This document shows positions 18,067 to 26,087 of a stretch of 64,000 nt of DNA, piece by piece; positions within the stretch are counted from its first letter, which is position 1, and the number at the start of each line of letters is the position of its first letter. The stretch is from Pseudonocardia halophobica (lineage in GTDB: Bacteria > Actinomycetota > Actinomycetes > Mycobacteriales > Pseudonocardiaceae), in assembly GCF_027922425.1 (NCBI RefSeq), contig NZ_BSFQ01000014.1, forward strand, positions 62,001 to 126,000, written 5' to 3'. Both the position numbers and the translations under genes were made by a program. The notes under the pieces are model-generated. The model saw nothing but the letters and a program-made list of their open reading frames with translations. It was not told where the DNA came from and did no database searches.

Positions 18067-18858
18067 TCAGCCGCGGGCGGGCGCGAGGACCAGCTGGTCC
18101 ACCTCGCCCTCGAGCACCGCGCGGGCGTCGTCGTCGAGGCCGTCGTCCGTGACGAGGACGTCGGCCTCGGAGAGCTCGGCGATCGTGGAGATGCCGGCGG
18201 TCCCCCACTTCGTGCTGTCGGCGACCACCACGAGCCGCTGACCGGCCTCGACCAGCGCCCGGTCGGTCTCGGACTCCATCAGGTTCGGGGTGGTGAAGCC
18301 GCTGGCCGCGCTCATCCCGTGCACGCCGAGGAACACGACGTCGAGGTTCAGCGAGCGCAGCGCCGCCACGGCGACCGGCCCGACCAGCGCTTCCGAAGGC
18401 GTGCGGATCCCGCCGGTCAGCACGACGGTGCGGTCGGGGCGGCGGGCGGCGTGCAGGACCTCGGCCACCGCCATCGAGTTGGTGACGACGGTGAGGTCGG
18501 CGACGTCGGTGATCCGGCGGGCCAGCGCCCACGTCGTGGTCCCCGCGGACAGCCCGATCGCCGTGCCGGGCTCGACGAACCGGGCGGCGGCCTCGGCGAT
18601 GGCCTCCTTCTCCTCCTGCTGCCGGCCGGACTTCACCGCGAACCCGGGCTCGTCCGTGCTGGCCGCGACGGGACCCACCGCCGTCGCGCCGCCGTGCACC
18701 TTGTCGACGAGCCGCCGCCGGGCGAGGACGTCGAGGTCCCGGCGGACGGTCATGTCCGACACCCCGAACCGCTCGGCGAGATCGGACACGCGGACGGCGC
18801 CCCGCTCACGCACCTGTTCGAGGATGAGCTCCTGGCGTTGACGCGCGAGGAGGCTCAC
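18067..18858 (-). CDS. DeoR family transcriptional regulator
   Basis: A 263-residue regulator starting at GTG 18858 (VSLLARQRQELILEQV). The N-terminal helix-turn-helix reads GAVRVSDLAERFGVSDMTVRRDLDVLARRRLVDKVHGGA, a textbook DeoR pattern. The C-terminal half is the DeoRC effector domain: LSAGTTTWALARRI binds sugar-phosphate-like ligands in the family. It is divergent from the symporter gene at 19155 and probably represses it; the effector is unknown. Confidence 0.92.
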   Translation of the reverse strand: MSLLARQRQELILEQVRERGAVRVSDLAERFGVSDMTVRRDLDVLARRRLVDKVHGGATAVGPVAASTDEPGFAVKSGRQQEEKEAIAEAAARFVEPGTAIGLSAGTTTWALARRITDVADLTVVTNSMAVAEVLHAARRPDRTVVLTGGIRTPSEALVGPVAVAALRSLNLDVVFLGVHGMSAASGFTTPNLMESETDRALVEAGQRLVVVADSTKWGTAGISTIAELSEADVLVTDDGLDDDARAVLEGEVDQLVLAPARG

Positions 18859-19101
18859 GACCGCACACCCTCGTCCCGCACCACATCGCACACAATGCAA
18901 CGCCACCACACGGGCGTCAACGGGCCGATCGGACAGATGCGTGCAGGATCCGCGCAGATCCACCGGCCTCCCCGGATCAAGGTTCGGTCTCGTTCGCACA
19001 TACTCGACCGATTCAGCCTGTCGGATAATGTTCAGTTTCGCGCGGGAAGGGGTACCTTGCGTCCCGACACGTACCGCACCGGGACCGGCGAGGGAGCCGC
19101 T
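18859..19101. promoter_or_regulatory. Divergent promoter region, DeoR gene and symporter
   Basis: This 240-base region is locally AT-richer than its surroundings, especially 18975-19040. GATAATGTT at about 19023-19031 resembles a -10 box for the symporter transcript. No clear inverted repeat stands out, so the DeoR binding site is not assigned. Confidence 0.35.
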
Positions 19102-19158
19102 ATGACGCGAACCGGACGGGGCCGCACGGCGGCCCGGCTGCGAGGCGGACTCGCATGA
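19102..19158 (+). CDS. 18-residue leader frame overlapping the symporter start
   Basis: A short frame starts at ATG 19102 with GAGGGAG about five bases upstream and encodes MTRTGRGRTAARLRGGLA. Its TGA stop overlaps the symporter start codon as ATGA. The good ribosome site and exact overlap suggest that translating it couples to, or controls, symporter translation. The product is very basic. Whether the peptide itself has a function is unknown. Confidence 0.5.
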   Translation: MTRTGRGRTAARLRGGLA

Positions 19159-20846
19159 CGACAATCCTTGCGCAGGCGCAGACGGACCTCCGGCTCGACG
19201 CCACCGTCCTCGACTACCTGCTCGTCGCCTTCTACTTCCTGCTGGTGCTCGGCATCGGGTACGCGGCCCGCCGATCCGTGTCGTCGAGCCTCGACTTCCT
19301 GCTGTCTGGGCGCTCGATGCCCGCGTGGGTCACCGGGCTCGCCTTCATCTCGGCCAACCTGGGCGCGCTCGAGCTGATCGGCATGGTCGCCAACGGTGCC
19401 CAGTACGGCATCCCGACCGTGCACTACTACTGGATCGGCGCGATCCCGGCGATGGTGTTCCTCGCGCTGGTGATGATGCCGTTCTACTACGGCAGCAAGG
19501 CGCGCAGCGTCCCCGAGTTCCTCTACAAGCGTTTCAACCGGACCACCCAGCGCGTCCAGGCCGTGATCTTCGCGCTGTCGTCCGTGCTGATCGCGGGCGT
19601 GAACCTCTTCTCGCTCGGCCTGCTGCTGGAGGCCCTGCTCGGCTGGTCGCTGGCGGTGGCGATCCCGGTCGCCGCAGTAATCGTGCTCGCCTACATCACC
19701 CTCGGCGGGCTCTCGGCGGCCATCTACTCCGAGGTCCTGCAGTTCTTCGTGATCCTCGCGCTGCTGATCCCGATGACCATCGCCGGGCTCAACCGGGTCG
19801 GCGGCTGGGACGGACTGACGCAGGCCGTCGCCGGCGGGCCGGGTGGGCCCGAGGAGCTGTCCTCCTGGCCGGGCACCACGCTCACCGAGATCGAGAACCC
19901 GGTGTGGTCGGTGATCGGCATCGTGTTCGGCCTGGGCTTCGTGCTCTCCTTCGGCTACTGGACCACGAACTTCGCCGAGGTCCAGCGCGCGCTGTCCGCC
20001 AAGAGCATGTCCGCGGCCAAGCGCACGCCGCTGATCGGCGCCTACCCGAAGGCGTTGATCCCGCTCGTCATCATCATCCCCGGCATGATCGCCGCGGTCC
20101 TCGTCCCACAGCTGCAGACGTTGAAGGCCGGTGGCCAGACGGACGTCACCTACAACAACGCGCTGTCGCTGCTGATGAAGGAGGTCCTGCCGAACGGCAT
20201 CCTCGGCGTCGCGATCGCGGGCCTGCTCGCCGCGTTCATGGCCGGCATGGCGGCGAACATCAGCTCGTTCAACACGGTGTTCACCTACGACATCTGGCAG
20301 GACTGGGTGAAGCCGGGCAAGCCGGACCGGTACTACCTGCAGGTCGGCCGGTGGATCACCGTGATCGGCTGCGTACTGGCCATCGCCACGGCGTTCATCG
20401 CGTCCGGCTCCGGCAACATCATGGACTACCTGCAGTCGCTGTTCAGCTTCTTCAACGCGCCGCTGTTCGCGATCTTCATCCTCGGCCTGTTCTGGCGGCG
20501 GATGACCGGCACGTCGGCGTGGATCGGACTGCTCGCGGGTACCGCGGCCGCGGTGATCGTCAACATCCTCACCACCACCGGCGTCCTGAGCCTCTCCAGC
20601 CAGGCGGGCAGCTTCGTCGGCGCGAGCGCCGCGTTCATCGTGGGCGTGCTCGTCGCGATGGGCGTGTCCTTGGTGAGCACCCCGAAGCCGGCCTCCGAGC
20701 TGACCGGGCTCGTGTGGAGCCTGACCACCAAGGAGGAGCGGGTGCACTCCGCAGAGGGCGACGACGCGGGCTGGTACCGCAGTCCTCCGGTTCTCGCGGT
20801 GGGCGTGCTCGTCCTGACCGCCATCCTGTACATCATCTTCTGGTAA
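19155..20846 (+). CDS. Sodium:solute symporter (SSS family)
   Basis: A 563-residue polytopic membrane protein with about 13-14 hydrophobic segments. SSS hallmarks are SSLDFLLSGRSMPAWVTGLAFISANLG near the N-terminus, the RSVPEFLYKRFNRTTQ loop, YITLGGLSAAIYSEVLQFF, and FMAGMAANISSFNTVFTYDIWQDW in the second repeat. Such carriers use the sodium gradient to import sugars, polyols or carboxylates. It pairs with the divergent DeoR regulator and is followed after ten bases by a small two-helix membrane protein. A sugar or polyol substrate is likely from the regulator type, but this is inference. Confidence 0.93.
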   Translation: MTTILAQAQTDLRLDATVLDYLLVAFYFLLVLGIGYAARRSVSSSLDFLLSGRSMPAWVTGLAFISANLGALELIGMVANGAQYGIPTVHYYWIGAIPAMVFLALVMMPFYYGSKARSVPEFLYKRFNRTTQRVQAVIFALSSVLIAGVNLFSLGLLLEALLGWSLAVAIPVAAVIVLAYITLGGLSAAIYSEVLQFFVILALLIPMTIAGLNRVGGWDGLTQAVAGGPGGPEELSSWPGTTLTEIENPVWSVIGIVFGLGFVLSFGYWTTNFAEVQRALSAKSMSAAKRTPLIGAYPKALIPLVIIIPGMIAAVLVPQLQTLKAGGQTDVTYNNALSLLMKEVLPNGILGVAIAGLLAAFMAGMAANISSFNTVFTYDIWQDWVKPGKPDRYYLQVGRWITVIGCVLAIATAFIASGSGNIMDYLQSLFSFFNAPLFAIFILGLFWRRMTGTSAWIGLLAGTAAAVIVNILTTTGVLSLSSQAGSFVGASAAFIVGVLVAMGVSLVSTPKPASELTGLVWSLTTKEERVHSAEGDDAGWYRSPPVLAVGVLVLTAILYIIFW

Positions 20847-20856
20847 GGGGCGGATC

Positions 20857-21168
20857 ATGGCGGAACCGAACGGAACCAGGGCCGGGCAGGACGCTCCCGT
20901 CTCCATGACCGCGGCGCGGCTGTTCGACCTGCGGACCGTGCTCGCACTGCTCTACGGCGTCTACGGGATCGTGCTGCTCATCGTGGGCCTGGTGTCCACC
21001 GACCAGGCCGACATCGACAAGGCGGGCGGCTGGAACATCAACCTGTGGAGCGGCCTCGTGATGATCGTGGTCGCGGCGCTGTTCGCCCTGTGGGTACGGC
21101 TGCGTCCGTTGAAGCACGCCGCGGTCGAGGGGACGGCCGGCGACACTGCCGGTCCCCCCGGGCACTAG
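20857..21168 (+). CDS. Small two-helix membrane protein next to the symporter
   Basis: A 103-residue protein with a charged N-tail and two predicted membrane segments, about residues 29-49 (TVLALLYGVYGIVLLIVGLV) and 67-85 (LWSGLVMIVVAALFALWVR). The segment between them is acidic. It follows the symporter by ten bases and is surely co-transcribed, so it may be an accessory or stabilising subunit. I do not recognise a named family. Confidence 0.75.
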   Translation: MAEPNGTRAGQDAPVSMTAARLFDLRTVLALLYGVYGIVLLIVGLVSTDQADIDKAGGWNINLWSGLVMIVVAALFALWVRLRPLKHAAVEGTAGDTAGPPGH

Positions 21169-21202
21169 AGCCGGACCGTGCCCGGTCGGCTCCGCGGGGG
21201 CG

Positions 21203-21304
21203 TCAGCTGCGGGAGCCGACCGGGTACTGCGGGTTGAACGCGTGGAGCGTCCAGTCGTCGAAACGGCGGACCGAGCTGCGGACCGTGGTCCAGAACGTGG
21301 TCAT
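21203..21304 (-). CDS. Possible 33-residue small protein
   Basis: An ATG at 21304 preceded by GGGAAGGA at good ribosome-binding distance opens a 33-codon frame: MTTFWTTVRSSVRRFDDWTL, then a short Phe-Asn-Pro-Gln-Tyr tail. It is amphipathic with Trp and Arg residues. It lies convergently to the small membrane protein gene. The ribosome site and amino-acid make-up favour a real gene, but there is no family match from memory. Confidence 0.45.
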   Translation of the reverse strand: MTTFWTTVRSSVRRFDDWTLHAFNPQYPVGSRS

Positions 21305-21473
21305 CTCTTCCTTCCCATCGGGATTCTTCTTCGTCGTGAGGGCCTGTCGCCGGTCCCTCGCCCGGTGTGACGAGCCGATCTTCTGAATCGTTACCGAACC
21401 CCGCCGGAACGCGAGCGGCGTCACAGCGCGTACCCGAAAACGGGGATGACGGCGGAGCGGGCGCCCCGCCCGG

Positions 21474-21479
21474 TAGCGT
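21474..21479 (+). promoter_or_regulatory. -10 box of a probable leaderless yigZ transcript
   Basis: TAGCGT is followed seven bases later by the ATG at 21487, and no ribosome-binding site lies between. This matches the leaderless-promoter pattern seen at cobF and at 63037. Confidence 0.45.
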
Positions 21480-21486
21480 CGCCGGA

Positions 21487-22107
21487 ATGCCGGACCCGCT
21501 GCTCGTGATCGCCCGGGACGGCGAGCACGAGATCGAGATCCAGCGCTCCCGCTTCCTGTGCCGCCTGGTCCGGGTGCCCGACACCGAGGCCGCCGCCGCG
21601 GTGATCGCCGACGTCCGCCGCGAGCACTGGTCGGCCACCCACAACTGCACGGCCTTCCGCGTCGGCCGCGCCGGCGAGGTCCAGCGCTCCTCGGACGACG
21701 GCGAGCCCGCCGGCACCGCGGGCGTCCCGATGCTCGAGGTGCTGCTGCGGCGCGAGCTCACGGACGTCGTCGCCGTGGTCACCCGCTACTTCGGCGGCGT
21801 CAAGCTCGGCGCCGGCGGGCTCGTGCGCGCCTACGGCCGGGCCGTGTCGGAGACGGTCGACGTCGTCGGGGTGCTCCGCCGCGTCCGGCACACCCGCTTC
21901 CTGCTCGCCGTGCCGCACGCCGACGCCGGCCGGCTGGAGAACGCCCTGCGCGCGGCCGGGTACCCGGTCGCCGACGTCGCCTACGGGCGGGACGTCGAGA
22001 TCACCGCCACCGCCGCCGAGCCGGAGGGGTTCCACGCCTGGCTGGCCGCGCAGACCGGCGGGAGCGTCGAGGCGGTCGAGGTGGGCGAGGTCGACGTGGA
22101 GGTCTAG
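21487..22107 (+). CDS. yigZ: YigZ/IMPACT family protein
   Basis: A 206-residue protein of the UPF0029/IMPACT family. The N-terminal domain contains IEIQRSRFLCRLVRV, HNCTAFRVG, SSDDGEPAGTAGVPMLEVL and the diagnostic VTRYFGGVKLGAGGLVRAYGRAVSE. A DUF1949-type domain covers about residues 140-200. The eukaryotic relative inhibits GCN2; the bacterial role is unsettled. It converges with the UdgX gene, and their stop codons overlap by three bases. Confidence 0.93.
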   Translation: MPDPLLVIARDGEHEIEIQRSRFLCRLVRVPDTEAAAAVIADVRREHWSATHNCTAFRVGRAGEVQRSSDDGEPAGTAGVPMLEVLLRRELTDVVAVVTRYFGGVKLGAGGLVRAYGRAVSETVDVVGVLRRVRHTRFLLAVPHADAGRLENALRAAGYPVADVAYGRDVEITATAAEPEGFHAWLAAQTGGSVEAVEVGEVDVEV

Positions 22108-22715
22108 GGCCGCGCCCCGGCGATGACCTTCAGGTCGGCGACGAAGGCGGCCAGCAGTTCCTGCCGCTCCTTCGGGTCCGACCGCAGGATCGACGACGGG
22201 TGCACCGTCGGCACGACCGTGCGCCCGTCCTGCTCCAGCAGCTCGCCGCGGTGGTCGGTGATCCGGAAGTCCTGGCCCAGCAGCGACTTGGCCGCGACCG
22301 CGCCCAGCACCCCGACGACGGGCGGCCCGACCAGCCGCAGCTCGGCGTCGAGCCACGGGCGGCAGGCCCGGACCTGGCGCACGGTCGGCTGCTTGTGGAT
22401 GCGGCGCTTGCCGCGCTCCTCGAACCGGAAGTGCTTGACCGCGTTGGTCACGAACACCTCGTCGCGGGCGATGCCGGCCTCGTCGAGGGCCTGGTCGAGG
22501 ACGCGCCCCGCCGGGCCGACGAAGGGCTTGCCGGCCTTGTCCTCCTGGTCGCCGGGCTGCTCGCCGACGAGCATGAGCCATGCACTCCGCGGGCCCTCAC
22601 CTCCGACCGTCGGCCCGGCCGCCTTGTAGAGCTCGCACCCCGTGCAGTCGGCTTCGACCTCGCGCAACCGGTCGAGGTCGGTCACGGACGGGGCGTCGGC
22701 GGCGGGCTCGGTCAT
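22104..22715 (-). CDS. udgX: UdgX-type uracil-DNA glycosylase
   Basis: A 203-residue uracil-DNA glycosylase of family 4/UdgX. Cys24 and Cys27 (CTGC) begin the iron-sulfur ligand set, GEQPGDQED (51-59) is motif A, and HPSSIL is the late motif. The KRRIH loop (residues 103-107) is the UdgX hallmark: in the M. smegmatis enzyme the corresponding histidine attacks the abasic sugar and leaves a covalent protein-DNA bond. This protein is therefore expected to bind uracil-containing DNA irreversibly. ATG 22715 is chosen because the frame upstream runs into a tandem repeat. Confidence 0.92.
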   Translation of the reverse strand: MTEPAADAPSVTDLDRLREVEADCTGCELYKAAGPTVGGEGPRSAWLMLVGEQPGDQEDKAGKPFVGPAGRVLDQALDEAGIARDEVFVTNAVKHFRFEERGKRRIHKQPTVRQVRACRPWLDAELRLVGPPVVGVLGAVAAKSLLGQDFRITDHRGELLEQDGRTVVPTVHPSSILRSDPKERQELLAAFVADLKVIAGARP

Positions 22716-22746
22716 GCGGGAGCAGTGCCCGGCCCGGGACCTGGCG

Positions 22747-22860
22747 AAACTCCCGACTCGCGGTGCCGGAACTCCCGACTCGCGGTGCCGGAACTCCCGA
22801 CTCGCGGTGCCGGAACTCGCGACTCGCGGTGCCGGAACTCCCGACTCGCGGTGCCGGAAC
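22747..22860. repeat. 22-bp tandem repeat (minisatellite)
   Basis: Five 22-base units end to end: 22747-22768, 22769-22790, 22791-22812, 22813-22834 and 22835-22856, each close to GAACTCCCGACTCGCGGTGC plus CG. Unit 1 differs at its first base and unit 4 at one base. The array sits between the UdgX and TetR genes, so it lies in the UdgX promoter region. No spacer sequences occur, so it is not a CRISPR array. Confidence 0.93.
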
Positions 22861-22893
22861 CCCGACGCGCGGAGGGCCACGGCGACTCGCGGG

Positions 22894-23610
22894 TCAGGCC
22901 GGGGCGGTACCGGCGGCCGTGCGCCAGGAGGTGGAGTCGTCGACCCCGATCGTGCGCGCCCACACCGTGGTGAGCGACTCGAGCACGTCCTCCTCCTCGA
23001 ACGGTTTGCCGAGGGAGAGCCAGACGTAGCAGGTGTGGTCGGCCATCGCCCCCAGCACCTGCACCGTCATGAACGGGTCGAGCGTCGGGTCGGCGATCCC
23101 GTCGGCCTGCTGCCGCTTGAGCACCCGCTCGAGCTGCGCCAGCCAGGCCTCCCGGACGTGCAGCCGCGTCTCGCGCATCTCCGGGGTGAACGTGCCGACC
23201 TGCTCCATCAGCGCGATCATCCGGGCGTTCTCCCGGTAGACCTCGATGTAGCCGCGCAGACCGGCCCGGATCCGCTCCCGCATCGACGCCTCGCGCGGGA
23301 CCACGGTGGCGGCCGCCACGTCCGCCATCATCCGCTCGACGACGATCTCGCAGACCTCGCGGAAGATCGTGTCCTTCGAGTCGAAGTAGCTGTAGAACGT
23401 GCCCTGCGCCACCCGGGCCTCGGCCACGATGTCGGCCACCCGGGCGTCGACGAACCCCTTGCGCTCGAAGACCGTGTGGGCGGCCTCGAGCAGCTGGTCA
23501 CGGCGCTGCTGCCCCTTGTCGGTCTGCGGGCCGCTCTCCCGCCGCTGCTGCTGCGGGTCGCTGGCGCCGGTCACCCGCCTGCCGCGGGTACTGCCGCCGC
23601 GCGATGCCAT
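22894..23610 (-). CDS. TetR family regulator
   Basis: A 238-residue regulator starting at ATG 23610 with AAGGGA upstream. A basic, low-complexity tail of about 40 residues precedes the helix-turn-helix (RDQLLEAAHTVFERKGFVDARVADIVAEARVAQGTFYSYFDSKDTIF). The C-terminal ligand domain spans about residues 95-225. It lies just downstream of the acyl-CoA cluster on the same strand and has its own promoter with a palindrome. It probably senses an acyl-CoA and controls the 23.7-36.4 kb genes; this is inference from position. Confidence 0.9.
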   Translation of the reverse strand: MASRGGSTRGRRVTGASDPQQQRRESGPQTDKGQQRRDQLLEAAHTVFERKGFVDARVADIVAEARVAQGTFYSYFDSKDTIFREVCEIVVERMMADVAAATVVPREASMRERIRAGLRGYIEVYRENARMIALMEQVGTFTPEMRETRLHVREAWLAQLERVLKRQQADGIADPTLDPFMTVQVLGAMADHTCYVWLSLGKPFEEEDVLESLTTVWARTIGVDDSTSWRTAAGTAPA

Positions 23611-23682
23611 CGTCCGTCCCTTCGGAGCCGTCCGGCCCCCCGTCATCGCGGCCCCCGAGGCGGGATCCGGCCGCGCGTCCCA

Positions 23683-23703
23683 CCGTCCGGACGGACGAGT
23701 CTA
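23683..23703 (-). promoter_or_regulatory. Promoter and palindrome upstream of the TetR gene
   Basis: On the minus strand TAGACT (23703-23698) resembles a -10 box and is followed directly by the perfect 12-base palindrome CCGTCCGGACGG (23683-23694). A repressor bound here would block initiation, consistent with autoregulation by the TetR protein. Confidence 0.4.
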
Positions 23704-23737
23704 GCGGCCGTGACCTGCGCGGTCGCCGCGCGGGCAG

Positions 23738-25279
23738 TCACGACCCGGTCCGTCTGAGCTCGCGCTTGAGGATCTTGCCGCTGGCGTTCATCGGCAGCTC
23801 CTCGCGGACGACGACCTCCGCGGGCACCTTGTACCGGGCGAGCCTGCCCCGGCACAGCTCGACGAGCTCGGCGGCCAGCTCCTCGTCCGTCCCGGTCCAC
23901 GAGGGCGCGGTGACGAAGGCGCGCACGGTCTCGCCCCAGTGCTCGTCCGGCACCCCGACCACGGCGCACTGCACCACCGCCGGGTGCTCGGCCAGCACCG
24001 TCTCGATCTCGACGGGGTAGATGTTCTCGCCACCCCGGATGATCATGTCCTTCTTGCGGCCGTGCAGGTAGAGGTAGCCGTCCTTGTCCCGGTAGGCCAT
24101 GTCGCCCGCCCGGAACCAGCCGCCGGCGAAGGCCCGCTCGGTCTCCTCCGGCATGTCGAGGTAGCCGTCCATGACCATGTCGCTGCGGGTGGCGATCTCG
24201 CCGACCTCGCCGACGGGCACGTCGTTGAGGTCCTCGTCGACCAGCCGCAGCGCGATGCCGTACCCGGGGCGCCCGATCGAGCCGAGCAGCTCGGTACGCC
24301 CGGCGAGGGCGAGCCGATGCTCCTCCGGGGTGAGGAAGGCCTGCAGGCCCGCCTCGGTGCCCGCGCCGAAGAGCTGCAGGAAGTCGCAGTCGAAGACGTC
24401 CATCGCGCGGCGCAGCAGGGTGGGCGACATCGGCGCGGCACCGTAGTAGATGAGCCGCAGCCGGTCGTAGGTGTGGTCGGCCACCCCGGGCTGCTGCAGC
24501 AGCGTGCTGATCATGGTGGGGACGAGGAACGCCCCGGTGATCCGGTCCTCCGCCATGAACCCGAGGACGGTCTTCGGGTCGAACTGCGGCAGCAGCAGCG
24601 AGGTGAACCCCGTGGCCACGCCGCCCAGCAGACCGGCGATGCCGGTGACGTGGAAAGCGGGGGCGGCGACGTAGCGGATGTCGTCCGGGCGCGGCTGGTT
24701 GGTGATCATCCCGTGCTCGACGATCGCCTTCATCATCCCCTGGGATTGCAGCACACCCTTCGGCGTGCCGGTCGTCCCGGAGGTGAAGGCCAGGCCCAGC
24801 AGGTCCCGGTCCTGGCAGACGACCGGCGGCTCGACGTCCTGCCCGGTCTCCACGAACCCGTCGAACGCGGTCTCCATCTCGACCACGAGCCGCAGCGACG
24901 GGTGCTGGTCGGCGATGCCGGCCAGCAGGTCGGCGTACCGGGCGTCGTGGAACAGCGCGACGGCCTGCCCGCGCTCGAGGAAGACGTCCACCTCGGGCCG
25001 CATGAGCCGGTAGTTCAGCGGCATGTAGACCGCGCCGAGCTTGAGGCAGGCCAGCACGATCTCGACGTACCGGTGCGAGTCGAGCGCCAGCACCGCCAGC
25101 CGGTCGCCCCGCCCGATCCCCTGCGCCTGCAGCGCCGAGACCAGCTTGTTGACCCGGGAGTTGGTGAGGGCGAACGAGTGCTCCGTCCCGTCGGGGAACA
25201 GGAACGCCGCCTTGTCGGGGTGGCGCGCCGCGGACAGCGGGAGCGCCTCGCCCAGGGAGAACGCGAGCGGGGCCGTCAT
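23738..25279 (-). CDS. Acyl-CoA synthetase (AMP-binding, FadD-like)
   Basis: A 513-residue ANL-superfamily ligase that activates a carboxylic acid with ATP and CoA. Motifs are LAFTSGTTGTPKGV (P-loop-like A3), the Thr/Glu-region QLFGAGTEAG, YRDKDGYLYLHGRKKDMIIRGGENIYP (A7-A8 hinge), and the C-terminal ASGKILKREL with the catalytic lysine. The ATG at 25279 has GAGGAG upstream. It follows the enoyl-CoA hydratase by 37 bases in the same operon. The acid it activates is presumably the one imported by the divergent Liv-type ABC system. Confidence 0.92.
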   Translation of the reverse strand: MTAPLAFSLGEALPLSAARHPDKAAFLFPDGTEHSFALTNSRVNKLVSALQAQGIGRGDRLAVLALDSHRYVEIVLACLKLGAVYMPLNYRLMRPEVDVFLERGQAVALFHDARYADLLAGIADQHPSLRLVVEMETAFDGFVETGQDVEPPVVCQDRDLLGLAFTSGTTGTPKGVLQSQGMMKAIVEHGMITNQPRPDDIRYVAAPAFHVTGIAGLLGGVATGFTSLLLPQFDPKTVLGFMAEDRITGAFLVPTMISTLLQQPGVADHTYDRLRLIYYGAAPMSPTLLRRAMDVFDCDFLQLFGAGTEAGLQAFLTPEEHRLALAGRTELLGSIGRPGYGIALRLVDEDLNDVPVGEVGEIATRSDMVMDGYLDMPEETERAFAGGWFRAGDMAYRDKDGYLYLHGRKKDMIIRGGENIYPVEIETVLAEHPAVVQCAVVGVPDEHWGETVRAFVTAPSWTGTDEELAAELVELCRGRLARYKVPAEVVVREELPMNASGKILKRELRRTGS

Positions 25280-25316
25280 GGGATCTCCTCGTCGAGAACC
25301 GATGGGGAACGAGCTG

Positions 25317-26087
25317 CTACTTGCCGCGCCAGACGGGCGCGCGCTTCTCCGCGAAGGCGAGCGCGCCCTCGCGGGCGTCCTCCGAGGAGGAGATGGGATC
25401 GGCGACCTCGCGCTGGCGGGCCCACTTCTCCTCGGCGGGCCAGCCGAGCGACTCGGCGACGATCTTCTTGCTGATGCGGACGGCCAGCGGACCGTTCGCG
25501 GTGATCTCGCCGGCCAGCGCGAGGGCCGCGTCGAGCGCCCCGCCGGTCGGCACCAGGCGGTTGACCAGGCCGAGCTCGGCCATGCGGGTGGCGGTCATGT
25601 GGTTCCCGGTCAGCGCCAGCTCCATCGCCACGTGGTACGGGATGCGCTCGGGCAGCCGGAGCAGCCCGCCGCCCGCCGCGACCAGGCCGCGCTTGGCCTC
25701 CGGGATGCCGAACGAGGCCCCCTCCCCCGCGACGACCAGGTCGCAGGCCAGCACGATCTCGCAGCCGCCGGCCAGGGCGTAACCCTCGACGGCCGCGATC
25801 AGCGGCTTCTCCGGCCCGCGCTCGGTGACCCCGGCGAACCCGCGGTCCCCGACGTAGGGCCGCTCGCCGCGGACGAACGCCTTGAGGTCCATCCCGGAGC
25901 AGAACGTGCCGTTCGCGCCGGTCAGGATGCCGACGCGCAGGTCGGGATCGGAGTCGAGGCGGTCCATCGCCTCGGCGACCAGCTCGGCCAGCCGGGAGTT
26001 GACGGCGTTGCGGGCCTCGGGGCGATCGAGGGTGACCAGCAGCACACCCTCGACCGGCGTCGTGACGTGGACGGGCTCGGTGGTCAC
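25317..26087 (-). CDS. Enoyl-CoA hydratase/isomerase (crotonase family)
   Basis: A 256-residue crotonase-fold enzyme. Oxyanion-hole and active-site blocks are FCSGMDLKAF and AVEGYALAGGCEIVLACDLVVAGEGASFGIPEAKRGLVAAGGGLLRLPERI. The second hydratase glutamate position is not clearly conserved, so an isomerase or hydrolase activity is possible. GTG 26087 overlaps the acyl-CoA dehydrogenase stop as GTGA, indicating coupling. It would act after the two-subunit acyl-CoA dehydrogenase encoded upstream. Confidence 0.9.
   Translation of the reverse strand: MTTEPVHVTTPVEGVLLVTLDRPEARNAVNSRLAELVAEAMDRLDSDPDLRVGILTGANGTFCSGMDLKAFVRGERPYVGDRGFAGVTERGPEKPLIAAVEGYALAGGCEIVLACDLVVAGEGASFGIPEAKRGLVAAGGGLLRLPERIPYHVAMELALTGNHMTATRMAELGLVNRLVPTGGALDAALALAGEITANGPLAVRISKKIVAESLGWPAEEKWARQREVADPISSSEDAREGALAFAEKRAPVWRGK

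Noticed and set aside
22747..22860. CRISPR array
   Set aside because: The 22-base units are directly adjacent with no spacers, and no cas gene is in the window.
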